The notes under the pieces are model-generated. The model did not search any database, had not been told where the DNA came from, and saw only the letters and a list, made by a program, of their open reading frames with translations. A stretch of DNA of 64,000 bases from Heyndrickxia coagulans 36D1 (GTDB lineage: Bacteria > Bacillota > Bacilli > Bacillales > Bacillaceae_C): the NCBI RefSeq assembly GCF_000169195.2, contig NC_016023.1, forward strand, positions 3,488,227-3,552,226, read 5' to 3'. Made by a program: the position numbers and the translations under genes. How positions within the stretch are numbered: the stretch's first letter is position 1; each line of letters opens with the position of its first letter. Below are positions 9,270 through 17,732 of this stretch, piece by piece.

Positions 9270-9689
9270 TCAATCCTCGTTTTGTGCCTGAAGCCGCTTC
9301 AGGTCGTTCACCCGGCCCGGATCTTCCTCAAAGTATTGGACAAGGTCTCCGATCCGGTCAATGGAATTCCAGCTCAGGTGATGTTCAATTCCTTCTACAT
9401 CTCTATAAATATTTTCTTCGTCGACCCCGATGATCCTTAAAAACTGTTCAAGCAAATGATGGCGGTCGACGAGCCGTTTTCCAATTTTTTTGCCTTTAGG
9501 GGTGAGGACCAGTCCGCGGTATTTTTCATAAACAAGATAATCATCCTTATCCAGCTTCTGTACCATTTTCGTGACGGATGAAGGATGAACGGAAAGCGCT
9601 TCTGCAATATCAGAAACACGCGCATATCCTTTGCTTTCAATCAGAATAAAAATCTGTTCAATGTAGTCTTCCATACTAGGTGTCGGCAT
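9270..9689 (-). CDS. mntR: manganese-responsive transcriptional regulator MntR (DtxR family)
   Basis: Represses manganese uptake genes when Mn(II) is bound. The 139-residue protein fits the short MntR form without an SH3 domain. The N-terminal MEDYIEQIF and winged helix [27 protein letters not shown] are followed by a dimerisation part with the metal ligands ([12 protein letters not shown] and the [17 protein letters not shown] block, giving the His/Glu pairs expected for MntR). Start ATG at 9689, with a GGGGG-rich ribosome binding site. It stands alone, divergent from cspD across 313 bases. Confidence 0.92.
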   Translation of the reverse strand: MPTPSMEDYIEQIFILIESKGYARVSDIAEALSVHPSSVTKMVQKLDKDDYLVYEKYRGLVLTPKGKKIGKRLVDRHHLLEQFLRIIGVDEENIYRDVEGIEHHLSWNSIDRIGDLVQYFEEDPGRVNDLKRLQAQNED

Positions 9690-9865
9690 CCACGGGCCCC
9701 CATTCTTACAACAAATATTGAGTCTGCCGGTACAATAACAATACCATCAGTTTACTATAATCACGGATGATGTACAAGAATTCCTGAAAAAAGCTGCGCC
9801 AGTTTTAAACCGCTTGCAAATTTAAGAATTCACAACAATTTTCCCTCATTTTTGATTCGTTTGTC

Positions 9866-9894
9866 TTGACTATCCATACCGGATGGAGTATATT
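9866..9894 (+). promoter_or_regulatory. sigmaA promoter of cspD
   Basis: TTGACT (9866-9871) and TATATT (9889-9894) are separated by exactly 17 bases. Transcription would start near 9901, giving a leader of about 100 bases before the cspD ATG. Such a long leader is typical of cold-shock genes, whose leaders respond to temperature. A small hairpin (GCAC-GAAC-GTGC, about 9968) sits just ahead of the ribosome binding site. Confidence 0.7.
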
Positions 9895-10002
9895 AATTAT
9901 AACATTAAACAAGTGATTTCCCAGACCTTGATGGCGGTTTTTCATCTGTTTAATGCAACATTTTTTGGCACGAACGTGCTTTTGATTTAGGAGGATTAAG
10001 AA

Positions 10003-10206
10003 ATGCAAAACGGTAAAGTAAAATGGTTCAATAACGAAAAAGGCTACGGGTTCATTGAAGTTGAAGGTGGAGACGATGTTTTCGTTCATTTCACCGCTAT
10101 TCAAGGTGAAGGATTCAAAACATTGGAAGAAGGCCAAGCTGTTTCTTTCGACATCGTTGAAGGCAACCGCGGACCTCAGGCAGCGAATGTAACAAAACTT
10201 TCATAA
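10003..10206 (+). CDS. cspD: cold shock protein
   Basis: A 67-residue single-domain OB-fold RNA chaperone. The RNA-binding motifs RNP1 (KGYGFIEV) and RNP2 (VFVHF) are intact, and the length matches CspB/CspD of Bacillus. AGGAGGATTAAGAA is a strong ribosome binding site. It is one of the few plus-strand genes in the window, with its own promoter and terminator. The name cspD rests on the nearby YpeQ-like gene, which is also close to cspD in B. subtilis; by sequence alone it could be cspB or cspC. Confidence 0.9.
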   Translation: MQNGKVKWFNNEKGYGFIEVEGGDDVFVHFTAIQGEGFKTLEEGQAVSFDIVEGNRGPQAANVTKLS

Positions 10207-10223
10207 ATCATAGAATGCAACGA

Positions 10224-10253
10224 GGCTGGCTTTTATGCCAGCCTTTTATTTTT
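10224..10253 (+). terminator. terminator of cspD
   Basis: GGCTGGC, a six-base loop and GCCAGCC, followed by TTTTATTTTT. It begins about 18 bases after the cspD stop codon. Confidence 0.9.
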
Positions 10254-10440
10254 CTGCATTTGTGTAAGTCCTCACAATACCGGATTGTGGCATTTTTCCG
10301 GTTGTTGCATCAGTATACTGTTTACAGTCTGCGATGTCTTCCGCCACGCCTGTTGTCTGAGCCGACTTTGTTCGATTTAATACGGCAAGACGGGCAACCG
10401 TTTTCGGGTGCCGCCTGTTTCCCGCATTTTGTAACACCCG

Positions 10441-10617
10441 TCACGATAACCGGTCGCCGTATTTTTTCAGCTTTTCGCCTACCGTGCATTGCCGGATGCA
10501 AAACTGGTGGGCATATTTTTTCCCACGTGTTTTCCGGAAATGCGATTTTAAAAAACAGCCTTCACAATACGTCTTTAATATTTCATCCACTTCCCGGATG
10601 AGTTGTTTTCTTTCCAT
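10441..10617 (-). CDS. ypeQ: small zinc-finger protein (YpeQ-like)
   Basis: A 58-residue cysteine-rich protein. The pattern C-x2-C-x17-C-x3-C, with a His just before the third Cys (YCEGCFLKSHFRKTRGKKYAHQFCIRQCTVG), resembles the zf-C2HCIx2C-type family of Bacilli. Function unknown; it could bind zinc and nucleic acid. The open frame extends to 10677, but the ATG at 10617 has GAAGGGATAAAG directly upstream and starts the conserved part. It is divergent from sspL. Confidence 0.75.
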   Translation of the reverse strand: MERKQLIREVDEILKTYCEGCFLKSHFRKTRGKKYAHQFCIRQCTVGEKLKKYGDRLS

Positions 10618-10708
10618 CTTTATCCCTTCTTTCTTTCCGCCAGCTTTCCCATCCGCATTGCACGTGCATTTATCCATTGCGGCACGCCTGACTTTCCCGG
10701 GGATCCCT

Positions 10709-10740
10709 TTATCAAAATTTCCCCGAATTTGGGCATGCTA
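10709..10740 (+). promoter_or_regulatory. possible sigmaG (forespore) promoter of sspL
   Basis: CATGCTA at 10734-10740 matches the sigmaG -10 consensus CATnnTA. TTATCA at 10709-10714 is a fair -35, with 19 bases between. This agrees with the forespore expression known for sspL-type genes. The ATG follows 18 bases after the -10. Confidence 0.45.
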
Positions 10741-10758
10741 TAACAAGAGGTGATCAGG

Positions 10759-10899
10759 ATGGCTAAAAAAGACAATACAAACCGCGGTAAAGCGGCAAAT
10801 TCCGTTACGCCGCAAGGAATCGCACAGGATGCGGCATTCGCGCCGGACCCAAAAACAACCCTTGAAAACCGCGCGAAAAAGTCCAATACAAAAATCTGA
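10759..10899 (+). CDS. sspL: small acid-soluble spore protein L
   Basis: A 46-residue minor spore protein packed in the spore core. The translated sequence runs MAKKDNTNRGKAANSV..., continues with TPQGIAQDAAF and APDPKTTLENRAKKSNTKI, and shares the core TPQG...DPKT.LE.RAKKSNTK with B. subtilis SspL. The ribosome binding site is AGAGGTGATCAGG. It stands convergent to ypcP, with one shared bidirectional terminator, as a single-gene plus-strand unit. Confidence 0.9.
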   Translation: MAKKDNTNRGKAANSVTPQGIAQDAAFAPDPKTTLENRAKKSNTKI

Positions 10900-10918
10900 C
10901 AATCGCAAAACGGAGAAG

Positions 10919-10951
10919 AAAAACAGCATTCTTGTCCTGAATGCTGTTTTT
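10919..10951. terminator. bidirectional terminator between sspL and ypcP
   Basis: AAAAACAGCATTC, a seven-base loop and GAATGCTGTTTTT form a perfect 13-bp stem with T-tracts on both strands, serving sspL on the plus strand and ypcP on the minus strand. Confidence 0.9.
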
Positions 10952-10986
10952 CCACTTTCCGTCCCCAATTAAACCGGGCAAAGTGG

Positions 10987-11886
10987 TTAAGAAATGAAGC
11001 TTGCGTTTATCCGCGCTGTAACCAAATGGCGTTTTACCATTTTTAATTCCAGTTCCTCCATCAGTTCCATAAACGTTTCAGGAATCTGGCCAAACCGCGC
11101 TTCTTCCAAAGAAAAAGCCACAGGCACATCACAACGGATTTCAGCAAGTTTTCTGCTCAGGTGCAGCATCTCCAATCCCGCTTCGATTTTTTTCTGCTGC
11201 GACGGGGTGAGCTCCCCGAGATGCCCCAAAATGCCGCTGATGTTTCCAAACCGGCTGACGAGCTTAAACGCTGTTTTTTCACCGATCCCCTTCACACCCG
11301 GATACCCGTCGCTTGCATCGCCCATCAGCGCTTTTACATCGATAAACTGCCGCGGCGTCACCCCGTATTCGTCCATAAACGCCGCCTTTGTATAGGTTTT
11401 ATAATTTCCGAACCCTTTTTGGAGGAGATGGACTTCCACATGGTCATCCAAAAGCTGCAAGATGTCGCGGTCGCCGGTCAAAATGGAAATATCCGCCTCG
11501 TCTTTGAACCGGCTGCTAAGGGTGCCAAGACAGTCGTCCGCTTCATACCCGGCCACTCCGACATTTGGAATTTCAAAAGCTTCCACTGTTTCTTTCGCCA
11601 GGTCAAATTGCGGAATCATCTCAACCGGCGGGACGTCCCGGTTTGCTTTATATTCACCGTACAGGTCGTTGCGGAACGTTTTGCTCCCCATATCCCAGCA
11701 AACGGCCACATGCGTCGGTTTTTTGTTCTCAGCCGCCAAAAGCAAATGGCGCAAAAAGCCCTGCACGCCGTTTGTCGGCATCCCTTTAGAATTCACCATA
11801 AACTGCCCCGTCACGGCAGTGGCATAAAAAGCCCGGAAAAGGAGCGCCATCCCGTCAATTAAAAGCAAATGCGGCCTCTTATTCAT
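10987..11886 (-). CDS. ypcP: 5'-3' exonuclease (YpcP)
   Basis: A stand-alone 5' nuclease of the FEN/PolA N-terminal family, able to remove RNA primers and flaps during lagging-strand maturation; it acts in parallel with PolA. The 299 residues begin LLIDGMALLFRAFYA. GYEADDCLGTLS and ILTGDRDILQLL supply the metal-binding aspartates, and the helix-hairpin-helix DVKALMGDASDGYPGVKGIGEKTAFKL contacts DNA. There is no polymerase domain, as expected for YpcP. Start ATG at 11886 with a GAGGTGATCGC ribosome binding site. Its proximity to sspL matches the B. subtilis order. Confidence 0.93.
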   Translation of the reverse strand: MNKRPHLLLIDGMALLFRAFYATAVTGQFMVNSKGMPTNGVQGFLRHLLLAAENKKPTHVAVCWDMGSKTFRNDLYGEYKANRDVPPVEMIPQFDLAKETVEAFEIPNVGVAGYEADDCLGTLSSRFKDEADISILTGDRDILQLLDDHVEVHLLQKGFGNYKTYTKAAFMDEYGVTPRQFIDVKALMGDASDGYPGVKGIGEKTAFKLVSRFGNISGILGHLGELTPSQQKKIEAGLEMLHLSRKLAEIRCDVPVAFSLEEARFGQIPETFMELMEELELKMVKRHLVTARINASFIS

Positions 11887-12024
11887 GCGATCACCTCATC
11901 AAATATCATCCTGTTATTATAACACAACCAGCAACTGGCCGCATTGAAAAAAGGCGGTTCTAAACGGGCGAACCATTGTGCCCGGTTGAAATCCAGCCGA
12001 CCGTAGATCAAAGCAGGGAAAAAT

Positions 12025-13296
12025 TCAACTGGGATCTACAAGATTTTCTTCCATCAACCGGTCGAGCGCGAGCAGGACGGCCATTTTGACATGCGCATAC
12101 GTAAGGCCGCCCTGAACATAGGCGGTGTATGGCGGGCGGAGCGGGCCGTCGGCGGAAAGCTCGATGCTTGCCCCCTGGATAAACGTGCCAGCTGCCATGA
12201 TGACATCGTCCGCATAACCGGGCATATCACTCGGGTATGGCGTCACATATGAATTCACCGGTGAAGCAAACTGGATCGCCTGGCAAAAGGCGACCATGCT
12301 GTCCGGGTCGCCAAATTCAACGGACTGGATGAGGTCCGTCCTCGGCGCATCCCATTTCGGATACGTATTCATCCCGGATTTTTCCAAGATTGCCGATGTA
12401 AACACCGCACCTTTTAATGCCTCTGCCACCACATGCGGCGCCAGAAAGAAGCCCTGGTACATCTCAAGAAGGCTGTAAAGCGATGCTCCTGCTTCCGCGC
12501 CAATTCCGGGAGATGTCATCCTGTAAGCGCAGCTTTCCACCCATTTTTTCTTCCCGACAATATAGCCGCCCGTTTTCGCAAGCCCGCCGCCCGGATTTTT
12601 GATAAGCGAACCGGCCATTAAATCCGCGCCAACATGGCATGGCTCCTTCTCCTCTACAAATTCGCCGTAGCAGTTGTCGACAAACACAACTGCATCCGGC
12701 TTGATTTCTTTTACAAAGCGGATCATTTCCCCGATCTCATCCACTGTAAACGAAGGTCTTGACGCATATCCTTTTGAGCGCTGGATCGCAACCATTTTTG
12801 TATGGGGATGGATCGCTTTTCTTACCGCTTCAAAATCGACCGTGCCGTCTTCCTTCAAGTTTACATAATTATAGGTTATGTTAAACTCCTGCAGCGAACC
12901 GTTGCCACTACCGTGCACCCCTGTAATTTCATCAAGCGTATCGTACGGCTTTCCGGTTATGTATAGCAATTCATCCCCCGGGCGGAGGACGCCGAAAAGC
13001 GCAATCGTAATCGCATGTGTCCCGGAAATGATTTGCGGGCGGACGAGCCCGGCTTCCGCGCCGAAAACATCGGCATATATGTTCTCAAGTGTTTCCCTGC
13101 CGGCGTCATCATAGCCGTATCCGGTCGACGGATAAAAATGCGACTCGCTCACTTTATACTTTTGAAAACTTTGCAAAACGCGGAACTGGTTCGCTTCCGC
13201 CCGTTTTTCTATTGCGCTGTGGACCGGGCGAATTTGACGCTCGGCCTCTTCTGCCATTTGCCTGAGTTTGGCACCATGAGTCAAATACTGGTACAT
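12025..13296 (-). CDS. ynbB: PLP-dependent methionine gamma-lyase/cystathionine beta-lyase-like protein (YnbB)
   Basis: A fold-type I PLP enzyme of the YnbB / 'aluminium resistance protein' family; the true substrate is not established. The 423 residues contain DAVVFVDNCYGEFVEEKEP, with the cofactor-contacting Asp, and GSLIKNPGGGLAKTGGYIVG, where the Lys near residue 234 should bind PLP. It follows hflX after 73 bases, just as ynbA-ynbB do in B. subtilis. There the next genes are glnR and glnA; here ypcP and sspL follow instead. Confidence 0.88.
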   Translation of the reverse strand: MYQYLTHGAKLRQMAEEAERQIRPVHSAIEKRAEANQFRVLQSFQKYKVSESHFYPSTGYGYDDAGRETLENIYADVFGAEAGLVRPQIISGTHAITIALFGVLRPGDELLYITGKPYDTLDEITGVHGSGNGSLQEFNITYNYVNLKEDGTVDFEAVRKAIHPHTKMVAIQRSKGYASRPSFTVDEIGEMIRFVKEIKPDAVVFVDNCYGEFVEEKEPCHVGADLMAGSLIKNPGGGLAKTGGYIVGKKKWVESCAYRMTSPGIGAEAGASLYSLLEMYQGFFLAPHVVAEALKGAVFTSAILEKSGMNTYPKWDAPRTDLIQSVEFGDPDSMVAFCQAIQFASPVNSYVTPYPSDMPGYADDVIMAAGTFIQGASIELSADGPLRPPYTAYVQGGLTYAHVKMAVLLALDRLMEENLVDPS

Positions 13297-13321
13297 CTTC
13301 TACACCTTTCCGTTCAAAATA

Positions 13322-13355
13322 TGGGGTGCATGCAAGGCAACCCGCTGCATGCACC
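13322..13355 (-). other. strong hairpin between hflX and ynbB
   Basis: GGGTGCATGC pairs with GCATGCACCC across a 13-base loop. The T-content after it is weak on the minus strand, so it may act as a partial terminator, attenuator or RNA-processing element between the two genes. Confidence 0.5.
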
Positions 13356-13369
13356 CGCGCGCAAGGTTT

Positions 13370-14620
13370 TTATTCAGCATATTGTTGTATCGCGCCCAGA
13401 ACCGGATGGCCTGGAAGCGCATATCCCTTGCACTGGTATGCCTCATTTTCTTCTTTAAAAATTAGTTCTCTTAAAATGGTATCACTTTTTAAAACTGAAA
13501 GCAGCTTTCCTTCTGTTTGCGGGACAAGCGCGCGATACGGCACCATTTCGGCCAACACTTGTTTTTCAATTTCCAACAGCAGCCGGTGGATGTCTTTTTC
13601 GTCTTTCGCGCTGATCATGATGCTGTTTTGTGCATTGGGCACGAAATGGCTGTCTTTTATATCCATTTTATTGTAAACGGCAAGCTGCGGTAGATGGTTC
13701 ATTTCCAGTTCGGAAAGCAGGCGCTGCACCGTTTTTTGATGGTTGTCATAATCCGGGTTGGAACTGTCAATGACATGCAAAAGCAAATCGGCTTCCCGCA
13801 CTTCTTCTAAGGTCGAGCGGAACGCCGCAATCAGTGTCGTCGGCAAGTCCTGGATAAATCCGACCGTATCCGTCAACAAAGCCGTATAACCGCTTGGCAA
13901 CACAACTTTTCTTGTCATCGGATCAAGCGTGGCAAACAGCTGGTTTTCTTCATAAGAATTTGCGGCAGACAGGCGGTTAAACAATGTCGATTTTCCGGCA
14001 TTGGTATAGCCGACAAGCGCAATTTGAAACACATGGTTCTTTTTCCGCCTTTCGCGGTACCGCTCCCGGTGGTGGACAACCGTTTCAAGCTGCGCCTTGA
14101 TTTCAGAAATGCGGCGGCGGATATGGCGGCGGTCCGTTTCAAGCTGGGTTTCCCCCGGCCCCCTCGTGCCGATTCCGCCCCCGAGCCGCGACAGCTCCGT
14201 CCCGCGCCCGCCAAGACGCGGCAGCAAATACTCAAGTTGCGCCAGTTCCACCTGGAGCTTCCCTTCTTTTGAGCGGGCACGCGTCGCAAAAATATCAAGG
14301 ATGAGCTGTGTCCTGTCCAGCACGCGGCAATCCACCGCGGCCTGGAGATTGCGGAGCTGGCTCGGCGAAAGTTCCGCGTTAAAAACAATCAGATCAGCTT
14401 GCAGTTCTGAAACAAGCGCCCTTAGTTCCGCTACCTTGCCTTTTCCGATATACGTAGCAGCATCTACCCTGTCCCGTTTTTGTACGACTTCAAGCACCGC
14501 TTCCCCCTGCGCCGTTTCGACAAGCCGCTTCAGCTCCTCCATTGAATAGGCAAAACGGCTGTGGCTGATGCCGCTCCATTCGCATCCGACAAGAATTGCT
14601 CTTTCTTTTTTATTTTCCAT
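13370..14620 (-). CDS. hflX: ribosome-associated GTPase HflX
   Basis: A GTPase that splits stalled 70S ribosomes under stress. The 416-residue protein has the N-terminal HflX domain ([30 protein letters not shown]), a coiled-coil linker with the conserved [22 protein letters not shown], and a G domain with G1 [11 protein letters not shown]3 DTVGFI and G4 NKMD. Corresponds to B. subtilis YnbA by position next to ynbB and spoVK. The ATG at 14620 follows AACAGGTGATGAA. Confidence 0.95.
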   Translation of the reverse strand: MENKKERAILVGCEWSGISHSRFAYSMEELKRLVETAQGEAVLEVVQKRDRVDAATYIGKGKVAELRALVSELQADLIVFNAELSPSQLRNLQAAVDCRVLDRTQLILDIFATRARSKEGKLQVELAQLEYLLPRLGGRGTELSRLGGGIGTRGPGETQLETDRRHIRRRISEIKAQLETVVHHRERYRERRKKNHVFQIALVGYTNAGKSTLFNRLSAANSYEENQLFATLDPMTRKVVLPSGYTALLTDTVGFIQDLPTTLIAAFRSTLEEVREADLLLHVIDSSNPDYDNHQKTVQRLLSELEMNHLPQLAVYNKMDIKDSHFVPNAQNSIMISAKDEKDIHRLLLEIEKQVLAEMVPYRALVPQTEGKLLSVLKSDTILRELIFKEENEAYQCKGYALPGHPVLGAIQQYAE

Positions 14621-14752
14621 TTCATCACCTGTTCCGTCCAGTATACCTGTTATCTTACCAAAAAACGCCCAAGTATAACATGTCGAGGCGCTTTTTTTGG
14701 GAAACAGGGCATGGCTTCATGCGATATCGCTTTTTTACCGCCCCCATTAAAA

Positions 14753-14780
14753 AAGCCCGGGCGCTGTTATGCCCGGGCTT
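14753..14780 (-). terminator. terminator downstream of spoVK
   Basis: AAGCCCGGGC, an eight-base loop and GCCCGGGCTT form a perfect 10-bp stem followed on the minus strand by TTTTTAATGG. It is the second of two hairpins after spoVK. Confidence 0.85.
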
Positions 14781-14808
14781 ACCTTTCTTAAAAATGTCTT
14801 CCCGGGCT

Positions 14809-14873
14809 GCTTATTTTCCGTGCGAAACATCTGGCCGAAAAAGCCGATTTAAGCTTCCCTACGGAAAATAAGC
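14809..14873. repeat. 13-bp perfect inverted repeat in the spoVK-hflX gap
   Basis: GCTTATTTTCCGT (14809-14821) and ACGGAAAATAAGC (14861-14873) are exact reverse complements 39 bases apart. It lies between two terminator-like hairpins, and its purpose is unknown. Confidence 0.7.
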
Positions 14874-14903
14874 GCCTGCTGCAAACTGCATAGGATGCAG
14901 GCG
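14873..14903 (-). terminator. first terminator of spoVK
   Basis: CGCCTGC and GCAGGCG pair around a 17-base loop, followed on the minus strand by TTATTTT. It abuts the spoVK stop codon. Confidence 0.6.
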
Positions 14904-15845
14904 TCAGTCCGGAAAAACAAGGTCACTGCTGCGCAGCGTGACCAGCTCATGGCGGTCATAGCAAGCCTGCATTAACAGCCGCATGGCCTGGGCGCGCACT
15001 GACTTTTCAATTACATTCCGCACATACCGGCCGTTTGAAAAACTGGCAGGGGTGCTCGTTGTTTTGACAAAAGCCAGATGATCGCGAAGCTTCCGTTCTG
15101 CATCCAAACTGAGCGTATACTCTTTTTCCGTCAGCATCCTTTTCCCGATATCCATGAGTTCCTCTACCGAGTAATCAGGAAAGTTGAACACGATCGGAAA
15201 CCGGGAATACAGTCCCGGATTCAGGCTCAGGAAATAATCCATTTCGTTTGAATAGCCGGCCAAAATTAAAATAAATTCGTGCTGTTTGTCTTCCATATGC
15301 TTTACAAGCGTATCGATTGCTTCTTTCCCGAAATCTTTCTCGCCGCCGCGGCCGAGAGAGTACGCTTCATCAATAAATAAAATGCCGCCGATCGCTTTTT
15401 TAATCAAATCTCTTGTCTTTTGCGCCGTATGGCCGATGTATTCGCCAACCAGATCGGCCCTTTCCGCCTCAATCAAGTGGCCTTTTGACAATACATTCAT
15501 TTTATGGAACAATTTCCCGATCAATCGGGCGACAGTTGTTTTGCCGGTTCCGGGATTGCCTTTAAACATCATATGAAGGGCCTGCTTTCCCGTTTTTAAC
15601 CCGGCGGCTTCCCTTTTCTTGTTAATATAGATCCAGGCATAAACTTCTTTAACCATTTTTTTGATTTCTTCCATTCCGACGAGCGTGCCAAGTTCATCTT
15701 CAATTTCTTTTAAAATTTCATGTTCTGCTGATAAATCTTTTTTGCCGGTTTCTATTTTCGGCTGGGGAATAACGGCCTCCCTTTGGCCCGCATGGAGGAC
15801 AATATTGATCTGGCCGTTATTTTTCATACGAATCGGTTGATCCAT
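14904..15845 (-). CDS. spoVK: stage V sporulation protein K, AAA ATPase
   Basis: A mother-cell AAA+ ATPase of the CbxX/CfqX type required for spore maturation. About 313 residues. Walker A is FKGNPGTGKTTVARLIGKLF and Walker B is GGILFIDEAYSLGRGGEKDFG. An arginine finger is likely in GLYSRFPIVF, and sensor 2 in FSNGRYVRNVIEKSVRAQAMRL. The frame stays open 37 codons further upstream, but the ATG at 15845 has GAGGTGGCGGTG in front and aligns with the B. subtilis start (KNNGQINI follows). Sits between hfq and hflX, as in B. subtilis. Confidence 0.93.
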   Translation of the reverse strand: MDQPIRMKNNGQINIVLHAGQREAVIPQPKIETGKKDLSAEHEILKEIEDELGTLVGMEEIKKMVKEVYAWIYINKKREAAGLKTGKQALHMMFKGNPGTGKTTVARLIGKLFHKMNVLSKGHLIEAERADLVGEYIGHTAQKTRDLIKKAIGGILFIDEAYSLGRGGEKDFGKEAIDTLVKHMEDKQHEFILILAGYSNEMDYFLSLNPGLYSRFPIVFNFPDYSVEELMDIGKRMLTEKEYTLSLDAERKLRDHLAFVKTTSTPASFSNGRYVRNVIEKSVRAQAMRLLMQACYDRHELVTLRSSDLVFPD

Positions 15846-16083
15846 CACCGCCACCTCGCATTCTACAGACAATATACGCGGATTGGGCCGGGAGTGTGAC
15901 AAATGCCCACGTACAAAAACTTGTTGTCCGGCATAAGAAAACCGGTTGTTTTTCAAATCCGCACCGGTCGAAAATCAGCACCATCCAAAATGGCGGGGGA
16001 AATTGTCGGTTTTTGCGCTTTCCCGAGAAATAATGATCTGTATCAGTTTATGTTTCAGAAGCGGATAACAGTACACATATTTA

Positions 16084-16107
16084 AAATGCCCGGCAAGCTG
16101 CCGGACA
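16084..16107 (-). terminator. terminator of hfq
   Basis: AATG(C)CCGGCA pairs with TGCCGG(A)CATT around AGC, with TTTTAAAT following on the minus strand, eight bases beyond the hfq stop codon. Confidence 0.75.
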
Positions 16108-16114
16108 TTTTGTT

Positions 16115-16345
16115 TTAATTTTCCTCGAAATTGATTTGAACATTTTTTTGCGGCTGGAACGTTGAAATCGCATGTTTGAAAACGAGTTGCTGTTTGCCGT
16201 CTGTTTCAATCAGCACGGTGAAGTTATCAAAGCCTTTTACCTGGCCGCGAAGCTGAAAGCCGTTCATCAAAAAGACTGTGACAACCGTACCGTCTTTCCG
16301 CAATTGGTTTAAGTACTGGTCCTGAATATTGATGGCTTTGTTCAT
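16115..16345 (-). CDS. hfq: RNA chaperone Hfq
   Basis: Hexameric Sm-like RNA-binding protein. The 76 residues contain Sm1 ([23 protein letters not shown]) and Sm2 ([11 protein letters not shown]), with the conserved FKHA proximal-face residues. The N-terminal [13 protein letters not shown] matches Bacillus Hfq. AGAGGAGGATTCGCA precedes the ATG. It follows miaA after 174 bases that carry two IS605-end-like hairpins. Confidence 0.96.
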   Translation of the reverse strand: MNKAINIQDQYLNQLRKDGTVVTVFLMNGFQLRGQVKGFDNFTVLIETDGKQQLVFKHAISTFQPQKNVQINFEEN

Positions 16346-16379
16346 TGCGAATCCTCCTCTTTCTCTCTATTTTAACCTG

Positions 16380-16507
16380 CTCATGACTAAAGCCGCGAGA
16401 TTCCTGCAAACGCCGGTGGATCTCCGGTGATTTTAGCAGGCAGCCCCCGCAGTTTCTGCGGTTCGGTGCCCGGAGCATCTCATGACTGAAGTCACGCGTG
16501 TTCCTGG
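16380..16507 (-). repeat. pair of hairpin repeats resembling IS605/IS1341-type right ends
   Basis: Two related blocks 99 bases apart both begin CTCATGACT(A/G)AAG (16380 and 16479) and run through about 28 bases to TTCCTG(G)C. Read on the minus strand each is GGAAxxxCGCGxCTT(T/C)AGTCATGAG, a hairpin around a CTTTAG/CTTCAG centre. From memory this form is typical of the right ends of TnpB-carrying elements, where the omega-RNA scaffold ends. Further stems (CCGCAG-TTT-CTGCGG at 16447-16461) lie between. No transposase or tnpB is present. Confidence 0.5.
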
Positions 16508-16519
16508 CTATACTCTATA

Positions 16520-17473
16520 TTATAAACTATTCGATTTTAATTGTAGCTTTCCTGCTATGAAAGCGGAAATTTCTTCAAATTTTTTTTCCTTTTCTTCCTC
16601 TTTTGTCATGTCAAACCACTCAATTTCCATCTTATTGCGGAACCAGGTAAGCTGTCTTTTGGCAAAACGCCTTGTATTTTGTTTTAAGCGGGAAACAGCC
16701 TCGTCAAGGGTCATGCGCCCGTCAAAGTAATCGTAAAGCTCTTTGTAGCCGATCGCCTGGATGGACTGGACACCGCGCAAATTTTTGTCATACAACTTTC
16801 TCACTTCCTCGATTAAACCGCGTTCCATCATTTGATCGACCCGTTCGTTAATGCGTTGATACAGCTTCTCCCTCTCCATCACAAGCCCAATGAGCGCCGC
16901 ACAATAAAGCGGTTCATCCTGTTGCTGTTTCTTGTAGTCTTGCATCGTCCTACCGGAAAAATGGCATACTTCCAACGCCCGGATCACCCTTCTGACATTA
17001 TGTGGATGAATCTTTGCGGCACTTTCCGGATCGGTTTTTTCCAGTAATTTATAAAGCAGGCCGGGCCCTTCCCGCCTTGCAATCTTTTCAAGTTCCGCGC
17101 GGTATGCCGGATCTCCGGCAATGTCCGAAAAACGGTAATCGTATAAGACAGATTGTATGTAAAGCCCTGTGCCGCCGACGATCATGGGCAACTTGCCGCG
17201 GGAAGCAATATCGCTTATTTTTTCTCGTACCAGTTGCTGGAATTCAGCAACCGAAAAAGACTCATCCGGATTTTTAATGTCGATCAGGTGATGGGGAATC
17301 CCTTCCATTTCAGCCTGCGTAATTTTTGCTGTGCCGATATCCATGCCTCTGTATACTTGCATCGAATCGCCGCTGATGATTTCAGCATTGAATTTTTTCG
17401 CGAGGCGGATGCTAAGTGCCGTTTTTCCTGATGCTGTCGGGCCGATCAGTACGATCAGTTTTTGTTTTGCCAT
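16520..17473 (-). CDS. miaA: tRNA dimethylallyltransferase
   Basis: Adds a dimethylallyl group to A37 of tRNAs reading UNN codons; MiaB, also in this window, then methylthiolates the product. The 317-residue protein opens with the P-loop LIVLIGPTASGKTALS. GDSMQVYRGMDIGTAK and VGGTGLYIQSVLYDY are the substrate-binding blocks, and RRFAKRQLTWFRN is near the C-terminus. The frame extends 31 codons upstream, but AAAGGTAGGGTACGA precedes the ATG at 17473 and the upstream residues are unrelated to the family. hfq follows, as in many bacteria. Confidence 0.95.
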   Translation of the reverse strand: MAKQKLIVLIGPTASGKTALSIRLAKKFNAEIISGDSMQVYRGMDIGTAKITQAEMEGIPHHLIDIKNPDESFSVAEFQQLVREKISDIASRGKLPMIVGGTGLYIQSVLYDYRFSDIAGDPAYRAELEKIARREGPGLLYKLLEKTDPESAAKIHPHNVRRVIRALEVCHFSGRTMQDYKKQQQDEPLYCAALIGLVMEREKLYQRINERVDQMMERGLIEEVRKLYDKNLRGVQSIQAIGYKELYDYFDGRMTLDEAVSRLKQNTRRFAKRQLTWFRNKMEIEWFDMTKEEEKEKKFEEISAFIAGKLQLKSNSL

Positions 17474-17661
17474 TCGTACCCTACCTTTTATGCCGGAGAT
17501 TGCAGCATTCTTTAAATCCCCGGATTTTTCCGTCTCTATCGTACCATAAAACAGCAAACAGAACATCTATACAGTTTCCCTTTTTTCGGGATTTTATTCA
17601 TCCTTGAAAATTCACTTACGAAAAAATATTTAAAAAAGTGTGTATAGGGCTAAAGTCCTGC

Positions 17662-17691
17662 TTCACATCCGGTCCATTTATACTATATAAT
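17662..17691 (+). promoter_or_regulatory. promoter for the 17.7-kb accessory genes
   Basis: TTCACA at 17662-17667 and a perfect TATAAT at 17686-17691 with an 18-base spacer, on the plus strand, 41 bases before the ATG at 17733. Confidence 0.65.
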
Positions 17692-17732
17692 AAGGATAAT
17701 CATTATGATCTATGTAAGGCAGGTTTTTTCGT

